Shown: positions 1-11,546 of the stretch, piece after piece
Layout: every line of letters begins with the position of its first letter
How positions within the stretch are numbered: the first letter of the stretch is position 1
The notes under the pieces: model-generated
What the model saw: only the letters and a program-made list of their open reading frames with translations
Told to the model about the DNA's origin: nothing
Databases searched by the model: none
Source of the DNA: Puffinus mauretanicus
Taxonomy: Eukaryota > Chordata > Aves > Procellariiformes > Procellariidae
Reading direction: 5' to 3'
Length of the DNA stretch: 64,000 nt
NCBI GenBank assembly: GCA_023333565.1
Contig: JAJKFH010003075.1
Span: 310,001 to 374,000 of the forward strand
Position numbers and translations under genes: made by a program

Positions 1-221
1 AAGTATTCTTTTCAGTCATGCCATTAATTCTGGGGGACACTAACAGCCCTAGTGACCTCTGTCTCACAGAGGTGGAATGGCACAGATGGTCTGCAGCAGT
101 ATGGAAAGTGGTAGGACCCAAGCTCCACCCGGTACCTTTAGCCATCACCTGTCCCTGGAATGCTACAAACAGCAGATCTGATTGTACTTCGTATGACTCC
201 TCATGTCTCTTTATCTTGCAG

Positions 222-254
222 GATGTACATGATGTGATAGAAAAATCAAGAAAG
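222..254 (+). pseudogene. TATDN3: TATDN3-like exon 2
   Basis: The acceptor is TTGCAG and the donor is GTTTGT. The eleven codons read DVHDVIEKSRK, phase 0 at both ends, and align one to one with the short human exon (DLDDVLEKAKK as I remember it). Confidence 0.55.
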
Positions 255-1323
255 GTTTGTGATTTCTTTGGCATAATTAGTGCCTTCAGAGTGCCTCTCT
301 TGTTAGTCAGTACTCTGTTATTGATGCTGCTCTGGCTGATACAGCTTCTGCCAGGAAAAAAAAAGCCCCACGTCGCTTAGTTCTTTCCAGACCTAAAATA
401 ACGCATGCAGATGCACTGTGTGCACTAGCGACTCCCACACGTGCAAGGGCTTACCGTGAGTGTGTAGCCTAACACCAGGCATAAATAATGAGGGGGATGC
501 AGGGTGACGGTAATAATGTGAAGGTACTTTCCGTAGGCTGAGATGCAGAGCTTGTAATCTAGAGAGCTTCTAAAGTGGATTTGTCTGTTGATAGAGACAA
601 AATATGGACCAGTGTATGCCATCAATGGCTACCAAATCACACAGAGGTATATTGCACCTTCCTTGTTCAATGGGCACCTTGAATCAGTAGCAGGGGCTGG
701 AAGGACGCTGAAACTGCAATTCCTTGTCACCCTTTCGCCACCCATGCCAAGCTGTTTGCAGGACTCATGTGGAACAAGACTGAAGTGATTTTGCCTGAAG
801 ATCAAGTGACTCGCAAGAGTGGAGTGGGTATAGTAGAACTAAAAGGTTCACTGTAAGTCACTTGAACACCTCAGATCCTGGAAATCCCCTCTGAGTCCAG
901 GACCGACAGCTAAGAGCCTGTCTAAGGGCTCTCTCTATCTGTGCTCACTCAAATAGTTTTTGGAGGGCTGCCTCCCAAGGCCTTTCTTCTGAAAGTTGTT
1001 TTTAGTCATGGACTAACAAGGCCTGAATCTGCTGAACTCTGGGACAAACTGCGAGGGTGATGAGTTTTTCCAGTTTTTGACATGGGAACAAACGAAGAGA
1101 TGATGAGGAGGCCAAGTGGATGATATGCTGTTTAGTCCTGCTGTTTATTGTGATAAGAGTTTAAACAAGTTGACCAAAGACTTTTACTGGATGGGCTTCC
1201 AACAGGCTCCTATGCAATGCATAGATAGGCTCTTTAGAGGCAAAAGCAAATAAATAATTGGCTGGAAATGCCACTTTCATCACTAATGAACTTCTGCTTT
1301 TGTTTGTTTTTTCATTAATGCAG

Positions 1324-1397
1324 GCTGAGGTTCAATCCTCTGTTCCCGTAACAGAGCAGGAAAATGAATTTGAGAGAGTCACTGGCTTCGCAGAAAG
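1324..1397 (+). pseudogene. TATDN3: TATDN3-like exon 3
   Basis: The acceptor is AATGCAG and the donor is GTTTGT. The block begins AEVQSSVPVTEQ and ends NEFERVTGFAE plus two bases of an Arg codon. It is the same length as the human exon, with about 10 of 25 residues identical, including the E-F-E core and the terminal E-R. It ends in phase 2, matching the next block. Confidence 0.55.
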
Positions 1398-2826
1398 GTT
1401 TGTTGTTCTTCCCTTTGCTTTCTATATGCAGTACAAAGATACAGCCGAGATCAAAGAAAGGATACAATTGCCATAGCACCTAGTTGTCTCAGCATTTTCC
1501 CCTTCAGCAGGTGGTTATCCATCCGTTCATTTCCCCTGCTGGGGTTGGCTTTTCTATCGGTGTGAATCGGTTGGGGCATGGGCATGATAACCCTCACTGC
1601 ACTGCGTGGTGGCCCCACCATGCAGTGAGTGCAAAGTACCCCCTCCAGGGCCTGGCAAGTTTTTATGCCCCTCTTTGAGCTGCTGTGAATGACAAAACAG
1701 TGAGAAAACATAGTGAGGATCTCCGCCCTGATGAATCCGTGCCTGGGGCAGGAACTGATACGCATCTCCTCGAATGCTCCGTGCTGTGCACAGAGAGATG
1801 CTGTGAACAGGGTGCTTAATGCAATCACGAGATCGGTGCCCCTACTGTGTCCAGGTCTGTGGATGAAAGTGGTGGTGTGGTTCACCTGAAAAAGCAGAAA
1901 CAATGAGGCACTGGGACAAGGAGTCTGTAGGAGTAAGGTGTAGCCCCCCTCTGCCCTGGAAAACAGCTTAACGCGCAGTGCCGGCATTGGGTTTGGCTGC
2001 CGCAGAGGGCTTTGGTGCACAGAGCCGCTGGCGCGTGAAGCACTTGTCATGTAGTGAGTGCACAGGTGGCATCAAGGAACTTAAGGCAAGGCTGAAAAAA
2101 AGTGTAGAGAAGTGGCACATGCACAGAACAGGAAGATCTGGCCTGTTTTCAAAGGGCTGTGGTCTGAAGAGCAAGCTACTTCTGCAACGGCGCTTGGGGC
2201 CATATCTGATGTCCTACCAAACCGACAGTCAACATAAAAACAAATGGATTTTGTCTGCAATGCCTGGGCGAGGTAATATGCTCTTCAAAGGCAGGCGAGG
2301 CGGCTACGTGGTGTCCATGGTCAGTGGCTGCATACAGATGAGCCTGGCCTGCCACGGCAAAGCACCAGTGCTGCAGTGTGGCTGAGCAAACCTTCAGCTT
2401 CGCGGCACAGGAGTGAGTGCAGCCACCTGGAAGATGATGAAGCAGTACCGACATGGGGGGAAGCAGGGCCACATCCCCCTGTTTTGGAAGTACAGGGGGC
2501 GAGACATGGAAAAGTCACAACATTGGCAATGTGATCGAACCCGTGATGCCCCAGAGGTATCACCTGGCAGGCAGGCTGGGTCAGCGCATGGACTGTGTCT
2601 GGGGCTGGCCTTCAAAGCCTGCCTGCAGAGGTGGGAGAGCTATTTGTGCTCCCCGCCCTGCTTAGTCCCCATCGACAAAGGCCGTAGTGCTAAACAGCAG
2701 CAGAGCTCTGCCCCATGGCACTGTGACGGGTGTCTTCTCCATCTGCTGCAAGGTGCCCGCAGCTGCTGGCACTTACTGCTGGGGAACAACAGCTGATGTG
2801 CTCCTGCCTCCTCCTGCCCCCCAAAG

Positions 2827-2908
2827 GCATCCTGACTCTGTCACGGCGTGGTTTGGGGTTCATCCAATTCGGAGCGGAGCACACGGGCAGCGCAGCACCA
2901 TGGTCCAG
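2827..2908 (+). pseudogene. TATDN3: TATDN3-like exon 4 with the GVHP motif
   Basis: The acceptor is CCAAAG and the donor is CAG|GTGAGG. One base completes the Arg codon, then 27 codons follow, including G-V-H-P, the TatD signature just after the second beta strand. One codon is missing after GVHP compared with human. The block ends in phase 0. Confidence 0.6.
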
Positions 2909-4199
2909 GTGAGGTGCCTGGCTCCTTCCCATGCGTATTTTGTATTTCTGTGACAGGGTGTGGACACTGGGTTTAACTACTTTAATATGCACGCTCAGAT
3001 TTTGTCTCCACTATTTTGGCTGTGCCAGGGCTGTATGCTCTGTCACCAAAGACTGAAAACAGGCGCTTGACTCCTTGTCAGTGCCAGCTGCCGTTTAGAT
3101 AAAGTACATGTGTCCCCCGTTGATAGAAGACAAGTTATCTCGCAAGCAGCATAACCAATAAAGCTTTTTTCCCCCAGGGGCTTGTGACCTCCTCATTGTG
3201 CAATCCCAATCTCCTACCCGTGTCCTGTGATGCTCCCATTATGGCCCAGCACTCCCGGTGCCATATTTCCAGTTCCCTATACGTCTCCCTGATCCCTGCT
3301 GTGGTACCACCAGCTTCTCCATGTACCCTCTGGGCTCTGCCCTCCACAGTATCTCGGCTTTCTTCTGCATGTCTGGGGCCTCCCAGCTCTCTTCCATGTT
3401 GCCTCCCTGCGCTTGTTGGATTGCCATTTGGGCAAGAAATAGCATGTGCAGAGATTAGTCCAGAGCTGGGCAGGTCATGTTTGGAGAGCTGCTGGCGATA
3501 GACTGTAGCAGCTGGGTGCGTGCCTCCTCTTGGTAGCCCTGAGGGGGATTGGAGAAGGTTGGTGTCATCTACGTGGCTGCTGATTCTCACAAACCTTGTA
3601 GGAACTTTGTATCTCCAAGAGCTCTGTCCGTCTGCCAAATTTTGTTGACTGTTGTCAAAAATGGTGAGTTGTGGATGGGGACTAGGAGACCGCATGACCA
3701 TGTTAACTGATTTCCATGGGAATGTGTGTATGTCGGATGCTGCATCTCCTGGGTGGAATTGGACCTGCTGCTTGGGACCTCCTAGGTCTGCTCAGCACAT
3801 GACCACTGGTGAACCTGTGAAATGGAAAGGACCTGGGATTATCTAGGAGGAAAGTCTGCCTGTGTGAAGTGCACTGCCTGGAGAGGGCAGCTTTGAAGCC
3901 CTGATTGGCACTGGCTTATTGCTATAAATACATAGAGAGAGCATTTTTGTGCTCAGAACACTTTTGGACACACAACAAAGGGGGAGGAAGCGAACAAATG
4001 GAGCGCTGTGGGAAGAAGTTAAATGGAGCACTATGTGGGGAGCTCCAATCAAAGCATTGCTAGATAACTTCCCTTCTCTTTAGGGGTCATTATTCCTGCC
4101 TGGGAAAGTCAGGGTGGAAGCTCAGCTCTGTGCTACACAGGACCTCTGTGCTCCGTTGAGGCAATGACAGGTACATGTGCAGCAGGCTAACGTGGTATG

Positions 4200-4737
4200 T
4201 GGTGAGCGACCCACCTGGGGTACTGCATCCAGCTCTGGAGTCCTCAGTTCAGGAAAGACATGGACCTGTTGGAGCAGGTCCAGCGGAGGGCCACAGAAAT
4301 GATCGAAGGGATGGAACACCTCTCCTGTGAAGAAAGACTGAGAGAGTTGGGGTTATTCAGCCTGGAGAAGAGAAGGCTCTGGGGAGACCTTATTGCAGCC
4401 TTTCAGTACTTAAAGGGGGCTTATAAAAACGATGGGGACAGACTTTTTAGCAGGGCCTGTCGCGACAGGACAAGGGGGAATGGTTTTAAACTAAAGGAGG
4501 GTAGATTCAGGCTAGATACAAGAAAGAAATTTTTTACAATGAGGGTGGTGAAACACTGGAACAGGTTGCCCAGAGAGGTGGTAGATGCCCCATCCCTGGA
4601 GACATTCAGGGTCAGGTTGGACGGGGCTCTGAGCACCCTGATCTAGTTGAAGATGTCCCTGCTCGTTGCAGGGGGGTTGGACTAGATGACCTTTAAAGGT
4701 CCCTTCCGACGCAAACTGTTCTATGATTCTATGTAAT
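4200..4737 (+). mobile_element. CR1 LINE, 5'-truncated, with intact 3' end
   Basis: This is a classic avian CR1 retrotransposon 3' fragment. The reading frame from 4260 to 4646 is the C-terminal part of the CR1 ORF2 reverse-transcriptase protein (starting [15 protein letters not shown], ending at a TAG near 4644) and is still open. The 3'UTR follows: the 'ggttggactagatgacc' block, 'aaaggtcccttcc', then the terminal 'tctatgattctatg' octamer-type tail. It lies in the intron between TATDN3-like exons 4 and 5, sense to that gene. The open frame and good match to the consensus suggest a moderately young insertion. Confidence 0.93.
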
Positions 4738-5813
4738 ATATATGTGCATATATATGTGCAGGTCACGGTGTCCTCTGAAATTATCCCCTCTGCACTTCCA
4801 GCAAGTGCAGCACATCCGTTGACAATATCTGTGTGTATGTGGGACCATTTAGTCAAAGAGATTGTTTTTTGACCAGCACCTGGAGGCTGCTGTGGTATCA
4901 GGATGCTCAGAGCTTCCTCTCGGAGTCCTTTTGGAGGGATGCAGCTACATGCCGTGGTCTTGCTTCGCCCCTGCTGTCTTAGTGGATGCAGATTGTGGCA
5001 GGGGAGGGTGAATGCTGGGGCATCACTCTGAGAAGGGTTAGTGCTGGCCCTGTTGCCACCAGTGGCAGATAGAGTTGAGGTTCAGTGTGAACCCTGCTGG
5101 TAGAGGCTGTCTTATCCCCATCTCCCAGCAATGGGGAGAAGTCTCCTTCCCTCCTAGCTTCCATCCCACATGGCACTGGATGGGCGTCTCATTGCTGGAA
5201 GCCCACAGTGAAGTTTTACGAAAGCTGAGGACAGGGTGCATGGGAAATTGTTGTGTCTGTGTGCTGTTTGCCGGTGCAGCTCCTGAACGTGATACTGTGC
5301 TCTTGAATAGCCCGGAGTGATGAAGGGCTCAGCTGAAAAGGCAGTGATTTGTGGGACTGGTCTGGTAGGTTGGTTCAATGAGACCCGTTCCCTGGCACTG
5401 ACAACTGCCATTCCTCTCGGAAGGACACCACCCAGGACCAGGCTGCCAGGGACCTATCAGGTTGCCAAGATGCCTTTCTCAGAGGTTTTCCAGCTCTTAG
5501 AAGATGAGGCTCAGTTCAGCCAAATTAGGAAGAAGGGGGTCTTTCTTCCTCTGCTCACTAGCAGAGTTACCTGGACTAGCATCCCTCCAACCCTCTTTGA
5601 ATCTATCTTTTCATTTTCTTCTTAAAGGGCTGAGTAATTAGGTTATTCAGAAGCTGTTAGTAACATAGTAGACTGATCACCTCTGTCCTGGACTGTCGTT
5701 TTCATGATTTGCATTTCAAGATGCACAATAATACAGTTTGTGTCATTTTGTTTGCCATGGCTCAGCTTAGTACCCAGCAGTCTTCAAAAAGCACGTGAGC
5801 TGGTTTATTACAG

Positions 5814-5876
5814 GACATGGAATCTGTCCTCCAGCTTTTCGAGAAACACAAAGATAAGCTGGTGGCCACTGGCGAG
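5814..5876 (+). pseudogene. TATDN3: TATDN3-like exon 5
   Basis: The acceptor is TTACAG and the donor is GAG|GTAATC. Exactly 21 codons (DMESVLQLFEKHK then DKLVATGE) align without gaps to the human exon that ends in A-I-G-E. The final Glu is the bridging metal ligand of TatD enzymes and is kept. Phase is 0 at both ends. Confidence 0.65.
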
Positions 5877-6392
5877 GTAATCTGCTCCCATTTCTGCATA
5901 ACCAGAGTTTGTTTGAGTTGACTATATGCAAACTGTCTTAAGGTGTGTGTAACTCATTGTAATCTCTGGCTGCTTACATTCCTCTGCATGGATAGATATG
6001 AAATGAGTTGGGATTAAAACCGAAAACTTTATTTCACTGGCTAAATATCCGTGCAGGAGTAACATGAAAATTGCAAAATGCCACAAGGGGGATATTGATA
6101 GGAGGTGTCTGAAATGCTGGCTTCCTATAACAAAGACATTGTAGGGAAGCTACTTTAGATCATTACCAGGAGTATTTTCATAGCTGATGTCACATTTTCT
6201 TGATTTTTATTCTTCATATGTTACTGTATTTCCAGGCACATTGCCTTTCGGAGGGTGCTGTTTTCTGCTCTGTTTCTTCATTGCTAAGAGCTTCTGCCAC
6301 TCTCCTGAGAAAATTAAGCTAGCAAAGGCATTAGATCCCCCCAGTCTGAAGTTCACCGTGTTTTGTGAAGTCTTAACTGGCTCTTTGTGCGG

Positions 6393-6500
6393 GTTAGGCT
6401 GGACTTCACTCCATGGCTCATGTCCACGCCTCAGCAACGCCAGGAGCAGCAGAGAGTCCTTGCACTGCAGCTGGCCACAGCAAAACAACTGGACTTGCTG
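6393..6500 (+). pseudogene. TATDN3: TATDN3-like exon 6, acceptor lost
   Basis: The reading V-R-L-D-F-T-P ... Q-E-Q-Q-R-V-L ... A-K-Q-L-D-L-L aligns without gaps to the human exon starting V-G-L-D-F, with roughly 17 of 37 residues identical. The bases before the expected exon start are TGCGG, not TGCAG, so the acceptor AG is absent. A nearby AG (6396-6397) would shift the frame. A usable donor (GTGTGA) lies at 6501, and a TGA follows in frame at 6504. Confidence 0.55.
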
Positions 6501-9357
6501 GTGTGACCCAGAAACCTTTCACACAGTGTCTCCTTCATACATTGGACTTTAACTAGGCTCAACACCTGTTTCCTGCATCACAGCTCCACAGGCATCCTCT
6601 AAAGAACACTAGGGGTTGTTTTGAAGTTTGAGTTTATCCAAGTGTTCAATGGCTCGAGATGAAAAAATAACAATACTTGCGAGCACTTACATCTAGGAGA
6701 GTGGCAGCGTTGCCAGACGTGAACTAGAAAAATGTTCCTTTCCAGCTGTGCTTCTGCTAAAGATGTGGGAGACTTCCCTGCCTTTCTCCCAAAGGAGACT
6801 TCATTTTATGGTTCTTCACTTTTTTCTGTTAGTATCTACACCATCCTTTCAGTGATAACTGGGTTATGCTCCCCTAATATGACCACTCAGGATTTAGACT
6901 TGTGATAATTACTCTCAAGGCTTCATTTTCTTTCCCATGCTACATGACGTAGCAGAGGAAAGGTTCCCATTGAAGCAAGGGAAGAAAAATGAAAGAGGGC
7001 CTGCTTTCACCTTCACGGAATTTTGCTAGTGATTTGCCTGTGCAAGGCTGCACCACATGGATGTGCCTCCTGTCCAGTTATTCTTAAAAATCTCCTTCTT
7101 GACTCAAGTTCAGGTTTCAGCCCTTGATATATGTAACTCACAATGGAGAAGGGAGGATGGGACAAAGAAGCTTATCTTCTTCTTAAGCAGACCTCTTAGT
7201 GCATTAACATCCGTAGCTCAGCTATTTTTGTGTAAACCTGAGAATCACTGGGGTTAGACTGCTGTAAGATCTGGGTCTGTTTTAAAGCCTTTGTTCTCTT
7301 GTAGATATGATTTTCTTCTGTACCCAATGTATCAGTATTTAGGGAAAACATTGCTACAAAGAAATTAATTTTAGTTTCATGATATAAATATTAACCTCAG
7401 GAGTACCAAGATCTTTGTTTTCTTTGGTTTTATGCACACACTGTATTATTATAAGTAAGCATGCTGCATGCAGTCTATCCACATGGGGAAGGGTCATAGC
7501 TGTATTCGCATAGGTGTCCGGGGCACTGACAGAATAAAAACAACTTAAATCTAATCCAACACTTGCAAAAGACTCTCTTAAACTTCATATAGATGCAAAT
7601 AGCAACAAAAATGAAATAACATGTGGCCAGCAGTGATCACTGGAAAACAAGCATTTGGAGGAAACCAAACTGCTTTGCGGTGCACCGTCCGTGTAATCAG
7701 GCCACAAGCCAGTTTGAGCAGTCAGGAGAGGGTATTTTGGGTATAATCCACTGCCAGCTCTTCCACTTACACCCTTTGGACCTGGCATAGCAGATGCAAA
7801 AGTGGCGCTGGAAAAAACGGCTGAGTGTTTATCCCAGCCTGCTTTTGGTTTCTGTCTAGTTCAAGGTGCGTCGGAGCAGCCCCTGCTCACTCCGTGCCCT
7901 CCGGCTCTAAGGGCCTGCTCAAAACAGCAACGGGAGTGAGTCAGTGTAAAGGGGGACTTGAAACTACCTTTGCATGTGACTTCGACATGTCTTATGCTGG
8001 TAAATCCACAAAACATAGGATCCCCCCAAAGGGAGATCTGTCTATGTTTGGTTTGGGAAATCATTGTAGGGTAGTATCCTTCCCCCAGGCTGCCTACCTG
8101 CCCTGTAGCCAATCTGTGATTGCAAACCGGGTGAGGTCCTTTCCCTCGCACTTCCAACAGCAAAAGGATGCAGATCAAGCAGAGCCCTCCATGGTAACTG
8201 CTCAGTGCCATCATCTTAGTATGTGTTTGGTGGATGTGCACCACCACCCAAACTGATGGAAGAAGAAGGAAAACTAGAAGGAAAAAGAACAGGTCTGCCT
8301 TGCTTTTCCATAGCTATCATGGCTGCACGCAGCGAGTGGGTGCAAAGCCTTCCTCTGGACCACACGTGGCTGTCTTCCCGAGTGACCCGTGCTCCTATCT
8401 CTCCTATCGCTGTGCTCTGAGGGCCAAGTCTAACTCTGCTCACCTCCACAGCTGCTCTTTATTGCTAATGGAAGGCTATTGCTTTCTAAAAGTAAACAAA
8501 CTAGTATTTAAGATAAAAGTGATGAACTCGCTCAGCGTCACTCTGCTTTTTGAAGGCACGTGTTTGCATTGAGCAGAAACGTGCATCCTTGCTCAGCTGG
8601 CAGACAAGCGATTGCTTTCCTGAAGGAGGAAGGTAGGCATTGCTCCTGTTTTTTTTAACAGTGGGTACGGGACCCGGGCTTAGAAATAATTTATTTTTTG
8701 GAAGTGATCTGTGAGATGACTCTGCTCACATACAAGAACTGCACCCATTGCCTCTGCTAATGCACCTCTGCCTTGAATGTATGTCTCAAGACTCAGTAAT
8801 GTCAAGAGAGCTGGGTGGAAAGCACAGGAGTGCTACTTAGTACTGACCTAGTACCATAAGTTATCACAAAGTACACCTGAACAAGTACGTCAGATGGAAA
8901 ATTAGTGAAACAGAGACCAAGGAAAGTACTGTAACTTTGGGGAATGGTGAAGGTAGTGGAGCAAAACAGCTACTGCTTCAGCATTACCCAGTATGGTGGG
9001 GTTTTTGTTGAATTAGGGTAAGAAAGTATGATCTCATGTTTTTTTCTCCATGTGGACTATTTTAAGCAGATGTCTATATTCCAAATTTTACTTACCTAAT
9101 GGGGAAAAAATGTATATCCTTTCCGCTCATTTGAAAACAATTTATGCATATGTTAAAATATAAGCATGGCAGAAGACAACAGGAGAGAAAAAAGGGGCTG
9201 TGGACCTGGAAGAGAGGTAGCTGAGCAATTACAGGAAAGATTTTTCCTGTATTTGCAAGTCCCAATACGGATCAGGCAGGTGCTAATAAAAAAATGTGTC
9301 CATTACCAGTTCTCTGGTGACTGATAAGAAGTTAATTTGGTGGTACTTGCCTACCTA

Positions 9358-9771
9358 TCAGTGGGCTGAGGGAATCTCAGCAGGCATGGCACCATATGGA
9401 GGGCAGGGATAACAAATCCAAGCTTTGCATTTTTCAGTGACTGTAGTACTGACTATAATCTTGGAGTCCTCTTGTGCTGCTATGAGAAAACCTGATACAC
9501 AGTGTTCGGGTTGCTCAACTCTGCAGCCTGATCCCAGCTCCCTGGGTTTCTTACGTACATTGTAGGTGTTCAGGACGTACTGCTCCATAACTTTGCTGGG
9601 AGACAGTCTGTCGCTCTGGAAGGGGTACAAGCTGGCTATTATTTTTCTTTTTCTCCAGCTGTTAGAAGGCATGATCAGGTTAGTCCTTGCAGAGTTCCTG
9701 GAAGCCATTTCAGAAGGGTTATAATTGGATTGCATGAGCCTTGGCCTTTTGCCTTCTCTTCCAACTATCAT
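9358..9771 (-). other. Unassigned minus-strand ORF (137 codons)
   Basis: This open frame reads [12 protein letters not shown] at its start, with a basic middle (SWRKRKII) and the segment [13 protein letters not shown] do not recognise a domain. It sits between TATDN3 and FLVCR1 on the minus strand, where SPATA45 lies in mammals, and the C-x-V-E segment faintly resembles the one I remember from SPATA45. The overall match is poor, and a chance ORF of this length in 64 kb is plausible. Confidence 0.15.
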
Positions 9772-11208
9772 TTCCCAGTACCTGAATCAATGCAGAAGGA
9801 AAAGTGATACTAGCAGGGATGGGTGGGTTGGCTGTGGCTGGCTGGGGCGTGACTTCCACACCATGAAAAATGTCAATGTTCCCGTAAACTTGTTTTCCTT
9901 TGGAGTGAAAATGAGACACTGGGATTTTTTGGATTTTGGAAAAAAACATGAGAAAGAGACCTCATGTAGCAGCTTGAAGCTGAGCCTCCCACAGGCTGTT
10001 GTTTTCAAACCAAACTGCCCATTTTGAAATGAGAGGCTGATTTTTTTTTAGTATTTCCTAGGTAAAACCAAACATTTCAACACTTCTTAACTGAAAGCTT
10101 GGTATGAAATTCACAGTGAAATGGCTTGGTGTCTATAAATGAAAAAAAGTTTCCCAAAGATGTAAGTAACTTTGGTCCCTCAAAAATGCAGCCTCTCCCA
10201 AGCACATCCCTTGTCAGGGAGTGGTGGGAGCTTCACCTTCACCACCTTCCGTCCAAATGTTGCCCAGCTCTGCTCTTGCCCCAAGCTCTGGCTGCTCCAT
10301 CACCTCCCTCTGGCCTGATGGAGGCACAAAGGCTTTTGCTTCCAGCACTCAGACATTTACCCTGGGAAGAGCTGAGCTGACAGGAGAGTCACCCAGAGTG
10401 CTAACTCTGCCTAGGTAAAAGGAGGCAATAATGAGCTCTCCCTATCCGTTCGCTTAGGCTGGGAGGAGGGAGGTGGGGATGTTTCCGAGCACGGTGCTCC
10501 CGAGCTGCCAGCCGGGTCACGGCTGTGCTGTTCTTTCACCAGTGTGTTAAACAGACCCGTGTCTTTTTAGCAGCTTTGTGAGTCTGCTTTCTGGCATCCA
10601 ACATCGCTTTTGTCCTGTGCGTAGCTCCTAGGAGCTCGAGGTGGTTGTACAGCCAACGGAGAGAAGTAAGCACCCAAAGCAGAGTTATTCTCAGGACGCA
10701 AGTTATTTCCTCTTTATTCCCATCCTAAGGTTTTTAAAAGCTATAAGCTGTTGGTACTGTCTGAGGTCTTAAGGGACATAAATACTCTGTTCAGCCTGTG
10801 TTTGCAGTTCATTGGAAATACAGGATTAACTCCAAAGGCTTAAACAGTCTGAATGCCAATCTGGCAGAGCTGGCACTTATTTTGCGTGTTGCTATATTGA
10901 TTGCTGTAGTGAGACTGACTTTCTCATGGGCTATTCTGTCTTGTTTATTTTTCTGGCTGCACCAGTGACAGAAGTTAATTAAACAGATTCCACTGGAGAA
11001 CATTTACTTGGAGACCGACTCCCCTTCCCTTGCTCCAAACAAAGAAGTAGAGTCAAAAACATGTAGATTAGTCCCTACATTTATGCTCCTTTAAAATCCT
11101 TTTCCTATATTCTCTCTAAAGTTCATGCACTTTAAGAGCCTTAGTGCTATGTAACATTTACATATGTTCTTTTTTACTGGCCTGGTGTTATTATTTTTAA
11201 AAAACCTA

Positions 11209-11214
<6 letters not shown>

Positions 11215-11246
<32 letters not shown>
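11215..11246. repeat. (AT)16 microsatellite
   Basis: Thirty-two bases of pure AT dinucleotide directly abut the 5' truncation point of the CR1 at 11247. Confidence 0.97.
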
Positions 11247-11248
<2 letters not shown>

Positions 11249-11546
11249 GTGGGTGTTGGTCTCTTTTCCTAAGTAACAAGTGACAAGACGAGTAAACGGC
11301 CTCAAGTTGCGCCAGGGGAGGTTTAGATTGGATATTAGGAACAATTCCTTCACCGAAAGGGTTGTCAAGCCCTGGAACAGGCTGTCCAGGGAAGTGGTTG
11401 AGTCACCATCCCTGGAGGTATTTAAAAGACGTGTAGATGTGGCGCTTAGGGACATGGTTTAGTGGTGGACTTGTTAGTGTTAGGTTAGATTTGATGATCT
11501 TAAAGGTCTTTTCCAACCTAAATGATTGTATGATTCTATATATATA
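11247..11546 (+). mobile_element. CR1 LINE 3' fragment
   Basis: A strong match to the last 300 bp of avian CR1: 'cctcaagttgcgccagggg', 'catccctggaggtattt', 'gatcttaaaggtcttttcc', then the octamer-type tail. The ORF2 C-terminus is open from 11280 to 11462. The element is 5'-truncated inside an AT-repeat tract and is followed by a short second AT run (about 11537-11548). Confidence 0.93.

Larger units (their letters stand above)
222..6503 (+). pseudogene. TATDN3: Probable decayed TATDN3 (TatD-family metal-dependent hydrolase), exons 2-6
   Basis: Five blocks (222-254, 1324-1397, 2827-2908, 5814-5876, 6393-6500) translate in order into a protein collinear with the first half of TATDN3, a putative TatD-type metal-dependent deoxyribonuclease. 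Phases chain correctly: 0 to 0, 0 to 2, 2 to 0, 0 to 0. Block lengths match the human exons almost residue for residue, with one codon missing in the third. There is no frameshift or internal stop in about 360 nt. Identity by eye to remembered human TATDN3 is only about 40-55 per cent per block, low for a gene normally well conserved in vertebrates. The sixth exon lacks an AG acceptor, its metal-site motif reads G-E-V-R-L-D instead of G-E-V-G-L-D, and no later exon (the HSR, LHAFDG or ETDSP motifs) could be found before FLVCR1. Exon 1, with the H-x-H metal motif, would lie left of the window. Position and strand, just upstream of FLVCR1, fit TATDN3 synteny. A fast-evolving but still coding gene is the alternative. 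Confidence 0.6.

Noticed and set aside
3135..3701. 188-codon minus-strand ORF within the TATDN3-like region
   Set aside because: No recognisable domain. A second overlapping frame is also open, and no homology was evident.
7867..7934. Possible TATDN3 exon 7 remnant (H-S-x-x-x-G followed by GTGAGT)
   Set aside because: Only a few residues match, a two-codon gap is needed, and the phase does not chain cleanly from the previous block.
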